The notes beneath the pieces are model-generated. The model did not search any database, was not told the origin of the DNA, and saw only the letters and a list, made by a program, of their open reading frames with translations. The position numbers and the translations under genes are program-made. Of a stretch of 59,235 bases of DNA, positions 13,292 to 21,659 are shown piece after piece; within the stretch, counting starts at the first letter, position 1, and each line of letters opens with the position of its first letter. The stretch is taken from NCBI GenBank assembly GCA_029945855.1, contig JAQSDJ010000037.1:1-59235 (forward strand), written 5' to 3'. Source of the DNA: Lacunisphaera sp. GTDB taxonomy: Bacteria > Verrucomicrobiota > Verrucomicrobiia > Opitutales > Opitutaceae.

Positions 13292-14092
13292 ATGCAGAAC
13301 ACCCCCACGCCCTCTGCCAACGCCTCCGGCGCGGATGATCCGCGCTGCATCCCCCACAAGCTCACCGCACCGCTGCCGGTGGGCGACCAGTGTCCCTATC
13401 CCGCCTACACCGCCGAGGAACACGAGGTCTGGCGCTCGCTCTACGACCGCATGGAGATGCTCCTGCCCGGCCGCGCCGCCGATGAATTTCTCACCGGTCT
13501 GCTGGCCCTCGACCTCGGGAAGCAGCGCATCCCGGCCCTCGCGGAGGTTTCGCGAAAACTGTCGCGGACCACGAACTGGCAGATCGCCCGCACGCCGGGG
13601 CTGCTCGACGCGCACGATTTCTTCTCCTACCTCGCCCGCCGCATCTTCCCCTGCACCGACTACCTCCGCAGCCGCGCCGAGCTCGACTACACGCCGGCGC
13701 CCGACTGCTTCCATGACATCTTCGGCCACACGCCGATGATCATGCATCCGCGCTTCGCCAATTTTTATCAGAAGATCGGCCAGGCCGCGGTGAACTGCCC
13801 GGATCCCGCCGTCGAGGAGGGCCTGACACGCATCTACTGGTTCACCGTCGAGTTCGGCCTGATCAACAATCCCGGCGGCCCGCGCATCTACGGCAACGGC
13901 ATCATCTCCTCCGCCGGCGAGACGCAGCACAGCCTGACGGACCAGGTGAAGAAGATCGCCTACCGGCCCGAGGCGCTCGCCGCCCAGCCCTACGATATCT
14001 GGCATTTCCAGGAGACGCTGTTCGTCATCGAATCCTTCGACCAACTCGAGCAGGAGTTCGTCCGCTGGGCGCGGGATCACCGGTTGCTGTGA
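13292..14092 (+). CDS. phhA: Phenylalanine 4-monooxygenase
   Basis: The 266-residue protein is a single-domain bacterial aromatic amino acid hydroxylase. The iron ligands are His141 and His146 in PDCFHDIFGHTPM and Glu187 in YWFTVEFGLI. The 5 and 41 residue spacings equal those of the Chromobacterium violaceum enzyme. It converts phenylalanine to tyrosine using tetrahydropterin and O2. No regulatory ACT domain is present, as expected in bacteria. The pterin carbinolamine dehydratase (phhB) that usually accompanies it is not in the window. Its product feeds, after transamination, the hppD-hmgA genes 2-5 kb away on the other strand. Confidence 0.96.
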   Translation: MQNTPTPSANASGADDPRCIPHKLTAPLPVGDQCPYPAYTAEEHEVWRSLYDRMEMLLPGRAADEFLTGLLALDLGKQRIPALAEVSRKLSRTTNWQIARTPGLLDAHDFFSYLARRIFPCTDYLRSRAELDYTPAPDCFHDIFGHTPMIMHPRFANFYQKIGQAAVNCPDPAVEEGLTRIYWFTVEFGLINNPGGPRIYGNGIISSAGETQHSLTDQVKKIAYRPEALAAQPYDIWHFQETLFVIESFDQLEQEFVRWARDHRLL

Positions 14093-14134
14093 ACGGTAGG
14101 GCGCCGCTTGGGCGTCCCCGCTATCCGAGAACGC

Positions 14135-14512
14135 TCACGGGTTCTCCATCTTGATGATTTCCCACCCGTCATCGGCTGCGGCAGGTTCATGAGCGGGCTC
14201 ATCTTTAATGACGGCCCGGGCGGGCTGGGCGTTGTTGGGGTTCTCGGCCTGCTGCGACCATGTGCGCTTCATGCGATGCAACCAGACATCGAGTTCGGCG
14301 AACCCGGCGGGATTCAAAACGTGCACCCGGCGCTGTCCTTCAGCCCGGACCGTCACCAATCCCGCCTCCCGCAGGATCTTCAAATGTTGCGAGATGGCCG
14401 GCGCACTCAGGGCAAACTCGGCCACGATCTCCCCGGCGGTGTATTCCTCCCGCGCGAGCAGCTCCACAATACGGCGACGGGTGGGATCAGCGAGGGCGGT
14501 GAGGCAGAGCAT
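14135..14512 (-). CDS. ArsR-family winged-helix repressor
   Basis: This 125-residue protein has a complete ArsR-type winged helix (ALADPTRRRIVELLAREEYT, FALSAPAISQHLKILREAGL, VRAEGQRRVHVLNPAG). It lacks the CxC metal site of the arsenic sensors, and its tail after residue 85 (WSQQAENPNNAQPARAVIKD) is unlike metal sensors, so it belongs to the metal-independent group often found beside SRPBCC or other small target genes; none of those lies next to it here. Upstream DNA is AT-rich and carries a perfect 6-4-6 palindrome, which suggests autoregulation. A weak hairpin (14127-14146) overlaps its 3' end. Confidence 0.85.
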   Translation of the reverse strand: MLCLTALADPTRRRIVELLAREEYTAGEIVAEFALSAPAISQHLKILREAGLVTVRAEGQRRVHVLNPAGFAELDVWLHRMKRTWSQQAENPNNAQPARAVIKDEPAHEPAAADDGWEIIKMENP

Positions 14513-14832
14513 GTTTCAATATTTAAGTGTTTACTTAATTAAGCAATATTAGAATTATGCTTCTGCGCCGACTCTGCTACCAGACCTGCAATGGAGTAAA
14601 TTTTCAGCGGGAACAAGATTCGCAACATTGCGTCGCTTCCCCTTACACTTCCCTGCGTTCTGGACCGTTAATTTTGGATAAGGCCAGCGTTCCCCAGTCA
14701 CCCCGCTCAATGCCGAGCCATCGCATCAGTCTCTTGGACGGATGAGCTCCACCCCAAATTTCCCCAGCCCCCGTCGCTCCAACCGAGACGTATCGACTGA
14801 GCAAGAGTCGATCCTGCGCCGCCTTTGAAATC
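14513..14832. other. Non-coding spacer with AT-rich promoter end
   Basis: The first 60 bases hold the ArsR promoter and operator. From about 14570 to 14832 I see no convincing gene; short open frames lack codon bias and family features. The stretch may be eroded 5' sequence of the broken kinase that follows. Confidence 0.5.
14523..14538. promoter_or_regulatory. Candidate ArsR-type operator
   Basis: TTAAGT (14523-14528) and ACTTAA (14533-14538) form a perfect inverted repeat with a 4-base spacer, 11 bp upstream of the ArsR-type start codon, in the most AT-rich stretch of the region. The position fits an operator over the core promoter. Confidence 0.5.
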
Positions 14833-15834
14833 ATGTCCGAGGGCATGCTGATTGTCTCCACCAGCGGCCGGATCACGCATTACAACCGCCGGTTTCTGGA
14901 AATCTGGTCGATCCCGCCGGACCTCGTCACCGAGAACGCCCACCTCTTCCGCGCCTGCATCTCCCGGCTCATCGACCTCAACGTGGAGATCACGGCCAAC
15001 CTACCGGTCATCCGGGCCGATGCCGGGCAGATCCAGCAGGTGGTGATGAACCTGATCACCAACGCCTCCGAGGCGATCGGCGACCGCCCGGGCCGCATCC
15101 GCCTCCACACCGGCGTGGCCGACTGCGACGCCGCCACCCTCGGACGCAGCCGGACGGACGTCATTCCGTCCGCCGGCCAGTTCGTCTCGCTGGAAGTCAC
15201 GGACACCGGCTGCGGCATGGATGAACCCACGCAACAGAAGCTCTTCGATCCGTTCTTCACCACCAAGTTCGCCGGCCGGGGCCTCGGCATGTCCGCCATC
15301 CTCGGCATCGTGCGCGCCCACGAAGGCGCGATCTTCGTCGACAGCACCGTCGGTCAGGGATCCTCGATCCGGGTGCTGTTCCCGGCCCAGGCAGACGCGC
15401 CGCCTCCGGCCTCCACCCCGGAGGCCGGCCGCCCCGTGCCCTCACCAGCCGACCAGCCCTCTCTGGGCACCATTCTCATCGTCGACGACGAGGACATTGT
15501 TCGCCGGGTCTGCAAGCACATGCTCACCAAGCAGGGCTGGCGCGTGATCGAGGCCGCCGACGGGGTGCTGGGCTTGGAGCTGTTCCGTCAGCAGCCGCAC
15601 GCAATCACCTGCGTCCTGCTCGACCTGTCCATGCCGAACTTGGGCGGCATCGAGGTGTTCCGGGCCATGCGGCTGATCCGACCCGACGTGCGCATCCTCC
15701 TCACCAGCGGCTACAGCAGCGACCAGAGCACGAGCGCCCAGCTTGCGGGCGAAGGTCTCGCCGGCTTCATCCAAAAACCCTTCACCGCCCAGACGCTGCT
15801 GCACGAGCTGGAGCGCGCGCTCAAGCGTCCGTGA
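14833..15834 (+). pseudogene. Degenerate hybrid histidine kinase lacking the histidine box
   Basis: The frame encodes 333 residues. It opens inside a PAS-like segment (EGMLIVSTSGRITHYNRRFL EIW split by no gap), then jumps at about residues 38-55 straight to the end of a dimerisation domain (NLPVIRADAGQIQQVVMNLI). The kinase ATP-binding boxes are intact (TDTGCGMDEPTQQKLFDPFF, GRGLGMSAILGIVRAHEGA), as is a C-terminal receiver (VDDEDIVRR, VLLDLSMPNLGG, FIQKPFT). The phosphoacceptor His region is missing, so it cannot autophosphorylate in the usual way. An internal deletion is the simplest reading; a receiver fed by another kinase is the alternative. No partner gene adjoins it. Confidence 0.6.
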
Positions 15835-15884
15835 AGGGGACATGCAGAGAGGCACCTATCTCCTCGGCAAAGCGCACTCCCACA

Positions 15885-15955
15885 GGTGGAACCCGTCCTC
15901 CCGACGGGTTGTTTGACGTGCGCAGGAAAAACCGGTCCGGAGGACCGGTTCCACC
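15885..15955. repeat. Palindromic element, GGTGGAACC family (copy 1)
   Basis: GGTGGAACC and GGTTCCACC close a structure with two inner hairpins, AACCCGTC/GACGGGTT and AACCGGTCC/GGACCGGTT. A second copy is at 21565. It lies 24 bp beyond the uxaC stop codon. Confidence 0.8.
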
Positions 15956-15979
15956 CCCCAGCAACTCCCTGCGCCCGGT

Positions 15980-17398
15980 TCAGCCGGCGTAGGCGGGATC
16001 GAGGCCGAGGCGGAAATACCCGCGGGCGTTGGCGAAGCAGATGTTCTTCACCATGCCGCCGACGAGCTTGCGATCGGCGGGGATCTCGCCGCGCTTGATC
16101 TGGTTGCCCAGGAGGTTGCACAGCACCCGGCGGAAATACTCGTGGCGCGTGTAGCTGAGGAAGCTGCGCGAGTCCGTGAGCATGCCGACGAAGCGGCTGA
16201 GCAGGCCGAGGTTGGACAGCGCGTTGATCTGCCACTCCATCGCCTCCTTCTGGTCGAGGAACCACCAGCCGGAACCGAACTGCATCTTGCCGGGGACGGA
16301 GCCATCCTGGAAGTTGCCGATCATCGTCGCGAAAGCGTAATTGTCCGCGGGATTGAGATTGTAGAGGACGGTCCGCGGCAGCTCGTTGGTCGAGTCGAGG
16401 GTATCGAGATAGCGGCTGAGCGCGCGGGCCTGCGGGAAATCACCGATCGAATCGAAGCCGGTGTCAGGCCCGAGCGCCTTGAGCAGGCGGGTGTTGTTGT
16501 TGCGGAGTGCCCCGAGGTGCAGCTGCTTGGTCCAGCCCTTCTTCGCGTCCCAGCGGCCGAACTCGAGCATGAGGTAGGAGCCGAACTTGGCCCAGTCCGC
16601 GGGTGAGGCAGCGCGCCCGGCGCGGGCGGCGTCGAAAATGGCCGCGGCCTCGGCATGCGTGCAAGGATCGCTCAGGGCCGTCTCCATGCCGTGGTCGGAC
16701 AGGCGTCCGCCGGCGGCATGGAAATCGTCGTGGCGCTTCTTCAGCGCGTTGAGCAGATCGTCGAAGGTCTTGACCGGCATCTTCGCCTCGCCGCCGAGTC
16801 GTTCCAGCCAGGCGTTGTAGGCCGCGGGCGCGTTGACGCCAAGGGCCTTGTCGGGCCGGAAGGTCGGATAGACGCGGGTCTTGATGCCAAGCTTGGCGAT
16901 GCGCACATGGTCGGCGAGCGGATCGGCCGGATCGTCGGTCGTGCAGATGACGGCCACCTTGTTGGCCGCGAGGATGTCGTGCACGCGCATGCCGGCCAGT
17001 TTAGCGTTGGCCTTCTTCCAGATCTTGTCCGCGGACTTCGGGTTGATGATGTCGCTGAGGCCGAAGTAGCGCTTCAACTCGAGGTGCGACCAATGGTAGA
17101 GCGGGTTGCCGAGGGTGTGCGGGACGGCGGCACACCAGGCGTCGAACTTCTCGCGCGGGGTCGCGTGGCCGGTGCAAACGCGCTCGGCCACGCCGTTGGA
17201 ACGCATGGCGCGCCACTTGTAGTGGTCGCCGCCGAGCCAGATCTCAGCGAGGTCGGCGAACTGGTGGTTGTCGGCGATGTGCGCCTGGGGGAGGTGGCAG
17301 TGGTAGTCGAAGATCGGCTCGGCCTTCGCGAAGTTGTGATACAGGTCGCGGGCCGCGTCGGTCTGCAGGAGGAAGTCGTCGTGAATGAAGGATTTCAT
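15980..17398 (-). CDS. uxaC: Glucuronate/galacturonate isomerase
   Basis: The 472-residue protein is a full-length uronate isomerase of the amidohydrolase fold: IFDYHCHLPQAHIADNHQF near the start holds the metal-binding HxH, and WRAMRSNGVAE, VICTTDDPADPL, GSGWWFLDQKEAME and MLTDSRSFLSYTRHEYFRR match UxaC. It converts D-galacturonate to D-tagaturonate or D-glucuronate to D-fructuronate in the cytoplasm. It is the last gene of a minus-strand set with an epimerase-like gene and a SDR, 68 bp downstream of the former. Galacturonate is the likely substrate given the surrounding pectin enzymes. The ATG at 17398 gives the standard N-terminus. Confidence 0.96.
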   Translation of the reverse strand: MKSFIHDDFLLQTDAARDLYHNFAKAEPIFDYHCHLPQAHIADNHQFADLAEIWLGGDHYKWRAMRSNGVAERVCTGHATPREKFDAWCAAVPHTLGNPLYHWSHLELKRYFGLSDIINPKSADKIWKKANAKLAGMRVHDILAANKVAVICTTDDPADPLADHVRIAKLGIKTRVYPTFRPDKALGVNAPAAYNAWLERLGGEAKMPVKTFDDLLNALKKRHDDFHAAGGRLSDHGMETALSDPCTHAEAAAIFDAARAGRAASPADWAKFGSYLMLEFGRWDAKKGWTKQLHLGALRNNNTRLLKALGPDTGFDSIGDFPQARALSRYLDTLDSTNELPRTVLYNLNPADNYAFATMIGNFQDGSVPGKMQFGSGWWFLDQKEAMEWQINALSNLGLLSRFVGMLTDSRSFLSYTRHEYFRRVLCNLLGNQIKRGEIPADRKLVGGMVKNICFANARGYFRLGLDPAYAG

Positions 17399-17413
17399 GG
17401 GGGGGGTATGGGT

Positions 17414-17460
17414 GTAGGTCGGGGTTCACCCCCGACCGTCGGGCGTAAAGCCCGACCTAC
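17414..17460. repeat. Palindromic element, GTAGGTCGGGG family (copy 2)
   Basis: GTAGGTCGGG and CCCGACCTAC close the element; inside are GTCGGGG/CCCCGAC and GTCGGGC/GCCCGAC hairpins. Nearly identical to 58997-59044 and related to 8191-8245. It ends 6 bp from the stop codon of the epimerase-like gene. Confidence 0.85.
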
Positions 17461-17466
17461 AGGGGT

Positions 17467-19287
17467 TCAGCGGCTGATATCGCCGAGCATCGCGTCGAGC
17501 GTGGCATAGCTCTCGAGCAGCTTGCTCGTCGCGGCGCAGCGTTCCTTGGTCGCCAGGCCGGTGTTCTCGGCGAGGAAGATCAGGTAGGCCGCGATGCGCT
17601 TCGAGAAGAGCAGGCGGGTCTCGGGACTGACCGCGTAGAAGCGGGCACGCTGCTGGTAGCCGGCGGGGGTGTGGTCGCCGAGGGCGGACTTGTCGGGCCG
17701 GCCGCCGGCGGCGAGCACGTAGAGGAAGTTGTATTCGAAGAAGATCATGTGCTCGGCCGAGGGCGGCAGCGCCTCGAGCGCAGCGCGGCAGGCGGCCGGC
17801 GACGCAAAGACGTCGACGGACTGACCCACGGCGGCGAGTGAGGTGGTGACGAAGATGCGGGCCATCTTCTGCTCGGTGGCGTCGGCGCTGAAGGCGCCGG
17901 CGACGGCCATGTCCAAGGTGAACTTATACCAGTCGCGCCAGAGCGCGGCGTCGGCGGGATTCTTCGACTGCGAGACCGCCACGCCCATCTCGTAGGTGTA
18001 GCGGCCGCTGGTCTTGATCTCGAGCGCGCTGCCCGTGACCTGGCCCATGACCTGGTAGTTCTCGGCGGATTTGCCGGAGCCGGAGTGGAAGCCGATGCTG
18101 ACACCGAATTTGGTGCAGACGTCCCACTGCTTCTGGATGAGCGTGCGCAACGCGGCGTTGTCCGGATACGGTGTGTTCTTCTGGAAGCCGAAGGCCGGGG
18201 CGATGAAGCTGACCGGCATGCCCATCACCTCGCACAGGGCGAGCATGATGGCGGTGGTCTCGGGCGTGGTGAGGCCGGGCAGCTCGTCGATGGAGAGCTC
18301 GCGCAGGTAGGTGCGGCCGACGGGCGTGGTGAAGGCGGCGGCGCGGGCGGCGGCGTATTTCTCGTCGCGGCGCTTCATCTTGAGCATCGGGGTCCAGACC
18401 GTGGTGATGAGCTGGTTGAAGGCCGCGTCGTCGAGCTTGAGGCCGGCGGCGGCGACCCGCGCGCGGGTCTTGCCCACCACGTCGGCCGGCACGTCGGCCA
18501 GCTTGGCCGGCAGGTTGAGGGCGAGTTCGGGCGAGAGGTCGAAGGTGATGTAGCTGGCGAGCAGGCAGCCCGTGACGAGGGCATCCTCGCGGCTGTCGAA
18601 CTTGCCACCGATGGGCTGGTGGTCGGCGTTGAAGGACCAGGCGATCTTGCGGTGATGGAAGCCGGTCTTGAGCTTGGAGAGCACGCAGCCGTGGCTCATG
18701 CCCTCGACGCTCTGGCCCTGGTGGCCCTCGGGGACGTTGGTGCCGATGAAGGGGAACGGCACGGTGTCGAGGTGGCCCGAAAGCATCGCGTCAACGTCAT
18801 AGACGAGCTCGCGCGGGATGGAATTCTGGTTGGCGGTCAGGCCGACCTCGAGCGCGCTCATGGCCCACTCGACGGCCGGCCAGTGCAGCGTGGTGAAGCG
18901 CGCACCGACGCCGAGGGTGGAGCGGCCGAGCTTGGCCCCGCCCGTCGGGAAGATGGTCGAGGCGGCGTCCTGCTCCTGGATGAGATTCTTCAGCGTGAGC
19001 AGGTTGGCCCAGGAGGCCGGAAACCAGGTCGCGCCCGCGTGGGCGGCGCCGTCGGCCAGCGGCATGGCGGCGGCGTGCAACTTCCACGCGCAGTCGCCGA
19101 GAGCGTTCTCCACGAGGGTGAAATCGCCGGCCTTGGTCGCGAAACGGCTCTTCGGGTATTCACAGACCTTGCCGGCCTTGATGTCGGCGAGCAGCGCCGG
19201 CCAGTCGAGGCAGAAGTCGGGCGAAACGCACGGGTTCGACGCGATCCGCAGGTTGTTGGACAGGAGGAATGAATTGATAGGGGACAT
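17467..19287 (-). CDS. uxaE: Tagaturonate epimerase-like protein
   Basis: The 606-residue protein resembles the UxaE family that interconverts D-tagaturonate and D-fructuronate. Recognisable stretches are MPVSFIAPAFGFQKNTPYPD, VSIGFHSGSGKSAENYQVMG (the likely active-site loop) and TSGRYTYEMGVAVSQS. It is longer than the roughly 480-residue Thermotoga enzyme, with about 120 extra residues mainly N-terminal. Between uxaC and a SDR gene it would replace the reduction-oxidation detour through altronate: tagaturonate to fructuronate, then to mannonate. The assignment rests on remembered family features and on context, so the exact reaction is an inference. There is no signal peptide, so it acts in the cytoplasm. 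Confidence 0.65.
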   Translation of the reverse strand: MSPINSFLLSNNLRIASNPCVSPDFCLDWPALLADIKAGKVCEYPKSRFATKAGDFTLVENALGDCAWKLHAAAMPLADGAAHAGATWFPASWANLLTLKNLIQEQDAASTIFPTGGAKLGRSTLGVGARFTTLHWPAVEWAMSALEVGLTANQNSIPRELVYDVDAMLSGHLDTVPFPFIGTNVPEGHQGQSVEGMSHGCVLSKLKTGFHHRKIAWSFNADHQPIGGKFDSREDALVTGCLLASYITFDLSPELALNLPAKLADVPADVVGKTRARVAAAGLKLDDAAFNQLITTVWTPMLKMKRRDEKYAAARAAAFTTPVGRTYLRELSIDELPGLTTPETTAIMLALCEVMGMPVSFIAPAFGFQKNTPYPDNAALRTLIQKQWDVCTKFGVSIGFHSGSGKSAENYQVMGQVTGSALEIKTSGRYTYEMGVAVSQSKNPADAALWRDWYKFTLDMAVAGAFSADATEQKMARIFVTTSLAAVGQSVDVFASPAACRAALEALPPSAEHMIFFEYNFLYVLAAGGRPDKSALGDHTPAGYQQRARFYAVSPETRLLFSKRIAAYLIFLAENTGLATKERCAATSKLLESYATLDAMLGDISR

Positions 19288-19298
19288 GGGGGGGTATG

Positions 19299-19440
19299 GA
19301 GTAGTGGGTAGCGGGTAGTGAGTAGCGGGTAGTTCCGATGCGAAGGCTGTTTGGTTATACGCGAGGACCGGGAGCGGAGTGGATATGACGGCTTGGTTGG
19401 CTTGATATGCTCACTACTCGCTGCCCGCTACTCGCTACTT
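19299..19440. repeat. Inverted pair of GTAGYGR heptamer arrays
   Basis: About 4.5 heptamers of the form GTAG(C/T)G(A/G) at 19299-19333 face an inverted array of four at 19411-19440, around a unique 77-bp core. It ends 3 bp from the SDR stop codon. The same arms with a different core recur at 47039-47163. Confidence 0.8.
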
Positions 19441-19443
19441 TCA

Positions 19444-20226
19444 TCAGATCGTCATCGCATGGTAGCCGCCGTCGACGATGAGTTCCTCGCCGGTGATGAA
19501 GGAGCCGGCGCCGTCGCTGGCGAGCAGGAGTGTCGCGCCGATGAGCTCGCGGGCCTCGCCGAAGCGCTTCATCGGGGTGTGGCCCATGATGTGGGAGACG
19601 CGCTCGGGCGTGAGCACCTTCTTGTTCTGCTCGGCGGGGAAGAAGCCCGGGACGAGGACGTTGACGCGCACCTTGTGCGGCGCCCATTCGCGGGCGAGGT
19701 TGAGGGAGAGGTTGTGCACGGCACCCTTCGTGGCCGAGTAGGTGAAAACCCGCGACAGCGGCACGACGCCCGACATCGAGCCGAGGTTGATGATGGAGCC
19801 GCCCTGGCCGCGCTCGACGAGGTATTTGCCGAAAACCTGGCAGCCGAGGAACACGCCCTTGAGGTTCACGCGCACGATGCGGTCGAACTCCTCCTCGGTG
19901 ATGTCGAAGAACGGCGTCGCGGAATTGATGCCCGCGCCGTTGACGACGATGTCGATGCGGCCGGATTGCTTCAGGACGGCGTCACGCAGCGCCTCGACCT
20001 CGGCCTTGCTGGTGGCCTCGGCGGCGTGGAACCACGCCTTGCCGCCGGCGGCCGCGATCTTGTCGAGGCGGGCCTTGGCCTTTTCCTGGTTGCGGCCGAC
20101 GAGGACGACCTCGGCGCCGGCGCCGGCCAGGCCCTCGGCCATGGCGCCGCAGAGTTCGCCGGTGCCGCCGATGACGACGGCCACCTTGCCGCTGAGTCCG
20201 AACATGTTGTCGAGATAAGAGCTCAT
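19444..20226 (-). CDS. SDR oxidoreductase, probable fructuronate reductase (mannonate dehydrogenase)
   Basis: This 260-residue short-chain dehydrogenase has the Rossmann motif [25 protein letters not shown], the catalytic Ser-Tyr-Lys set ([15 protein letters not shown]) and a C-terminal [15 protein letters not shown]. Its neighbours are the tagaturonate epimerase-like gene and uxaC, so the likely reaction is NAD(P)H-dependent reduction of D-fructuronate to D-mannonate, as in the SDR-type UxuB of Bacillus subtilis. The ATG at 20226 ([14 protein letters not shown]) is chosen over one 11 residues upstream. It is the first gene of its set and is divergent from a XylR-type regulator across a 112-bp AT-rich spacer with paired direct repeats. 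Confidence 0.8.
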   Translation of the reverse strand: MSSYLDNMFGLSGKVAVVIGGTGELCGAMAEGLAGAGAEVVLVGRNQEKAKARLDKIAAAGGKAWFHAAEATSKAEVEALRDAVLKQSGRIDIVVNGAGINSATPFFDITEEEFDRIVRVNLKGVFLGCQVFGKYLVERGQGGSIINLGSMSGVVPLSRVFTYSATKGAVHNLSLNLAREWAPHKVRVNVLVPGFFPAEQNKKVLTPERVSHIMGHTPMKRFGEARELIGATLLLASDGAGSFITGEELIVDGGYHAMTI

Positions 20227-20290
20227 AAGGGGATAGGGGTTGAGGGGAACCGGAAGCATAGCTGGAAGACGTCACCGCGTATACCGGATA

Positions 20291-20318
20291 TTGCGAAAAA
20301 GAGTTTATATTTTGCGAA
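20291..20318. promoter_or_regulatory. Tandem TTGCGAA direct repeats, candidate AraC/XylR-type operator
   Basis: TTGCGAA occurs at 20291-20297 and 20312-20318, exactly 21 bp (two helical turns) apart, in an AT-rich stretch between the SDR gene and the divergent XylR-type regulator. Direct repeats with 21-bp spacing are typical of AraC-family binding sites. Confidence 0.6.
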
Positions 20319-20338
20319 TCCCCGACTAAGCCCGCCCC

Positions 20339-21499
20339 ATGCCCATGACCCCGCCGCGCCGCATCGCCGCCTACCTGTCGCTCGCCACCGAGCACGGACG
20401 CGGGGTCCTGCGGGGCATCGCCCGGTTTTTCCACCAGCGGCCGGATATCACCGTGCTCAAGTTCAACGATCCCCGCGCCTATGATCCGGCCGCGCTGCGC
20501 CGGCTGCGGCCCGACGGCATCATCGCGCGCGTGGCGACGCGGCGCAACGAGACGGTGCTGGCCGCCCTGGGCGTGCCCGTCGTCAACGTCTCCGGGCAGA
20601 TCGCCACCCCGCACCTGCCGCTGATCAACACCGACGATCTCCGTGTCGGCGAAATGGCCCTCCGCCACCTGCACGGGCGCGGCTACCGGAACTTCGCCTA
20701 CTGCGGCAACACCACGCACCTCGGCTCGATGCTGCGCTACCGCGGTTTCTGCGCCGAGGCCCGCCGGCTCGGTGTAAGCACGCCCATCCCGCAGCACATC
20801 CTGCCCCAAGGCGATCAGAACGCCCCCTACCCCGATGCCACGCGGACCCGCCTTGCCGCCTGGCTGCAGACGCTGCCGCGCCCGATGGGGATCCTGGGCT
20901 TCACCGACCGCGTGGCCCTGGAACTCGACGAAGCCTGCGCCCTCATCGACCGGCGCGTGCCCGAGGACGTCGCCATCCTCGGGGTCGGCAACGACCTCGC
21001 CCGCGTGGAATTCGCCCACGTCGCCCTTTCCAGCATCCAGCTCAACACGCAACAGATCGGGCTGCTCGCGGCCGAGACGCTGCAGGCGATGATGGACGGA
21101 CGGACGGTGCAACCCGGGGAAACACTGGTGAGTCCGCAGAAAATCGTGACCCGCCTGTCGACCGACCGGTTTGCGGTCGACGACGAAATGGTCGCGCTCG
21201 CGCTCAACCACATGCGTGAGCACGTGGGCAACACGATCTACGTCGAGGACGTGGCGCGCGCCGCCGGCGTGACCCGCCGCGTGCTGGAACTGCGCTTCCG
21301 CGCCGTCCTCGGCACCTCGGTCTATGCCGAGGCCCAGCGGCTGCATTTCGAGCGCGCGCTCGAACTCATGCCCGAGCCGGACTTGTCGCTCGGCGAGATC
21401 TCCTATGCCTCCGGCTTCGAGAGCCCGTCGGTCTTCGCCTCCGCCTTCCGGCGGCGCCACGGCATGACACCCACGGAATACCGCCGGCGGCTGACCTGA
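20339..21499 (+). CDS. XylR-type regulator: LacI-like sensor plus AraC HTH
   Basis: The 386-residue protein has a periplasmic-binding-protein-like sugar sensor domain (about 8-275; PPRRIAAYLSLATEHGRGVL, LPLINTDDLRVGEMALRHL, ILGVGNDLARVEFAHVALSS) followed by two AraC helix-turn-helix motifs (about 285-385; VEDVARAAGVTRRVLELRF, LGEISYASGFESPSVFASAF, MTPTEYRRRL). This is the XylR architecture of E. coli. It is divergent from the SDR-epimerase-uxaC genes, so it probably activates them in response to a uronate or pectin-derived sugar. Direct repeats 20-50 bp upstream are its likely site. An ATG at 20345 is an alternative start. Confidence 0.92.
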   Translation: MPMTPPRRIAAYLSLATEHGRGVLRGIARFFHQRPDITVLKFNDPRAYDPAALRRLRPDGIIARVATRRNETVLAALGVPVVNVSGQIATPHLPLINTDDLRVGEMALRHLHGRGYRNFAYCGNTTHLGSMLRYRGFCAEARRLGVSTPIPQHILPQGDQNAPYPDATRTRLAAWLQTLPRPMGILGFTDRVALELDEACALIDRRVPEDVAILGVGNDLARVEFAHVALSSIQLNTQQIGLLAAETLQAMMDGRTVQPGETLVSPQKIVTRLSTDRFAVDDEMVALALNHMREHVGNTIYVEDVARAAGVTRRVLELRFRAVLGTSVYAEAQRLHFERALELMPEPDLSLGEISYASGFESPSVFASAFRRRHGMTPTEYRRRLT

Positions 21500-21564
21500 G
21501 GCGCCTTTCAGCCGAACCCATACAGTTGGACGGCCAATTTCCACTGGAGAGCCGCGCACCAAAT

Positions 21565-21636
21565 GGTGGAACCCGTCCTCCGGACGGGTTGTTGGACGCA
21601 CGCCAAGGCAAACCGGTCCGGAGGACCGGTTCCACC
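21565..21636. repeat. Palindromic element, GGTGGAACC family (copy 2)
   Basis: Same plan as 15885-15955: closing arms GGTGGAACC and GGTTCCACC, inner hairpins AACCCGTCC/GGACGGGTT and AACCGGTCC/GGACCGGTT. It lies between convergent genes, 23 bp after the TonB-receptor stop. Confidence 0.85.
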
Positions 21637-21659
21637 CACATCAACCGCATGATCCCGGC

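Noticed and set aside
14557-14745. A short plus-strand gene upstream of the broken kinase
   Set aside because: The 62-codon frame has no recognisable feature, no ribosome-binding site and a composition unlike neighbouring genes.
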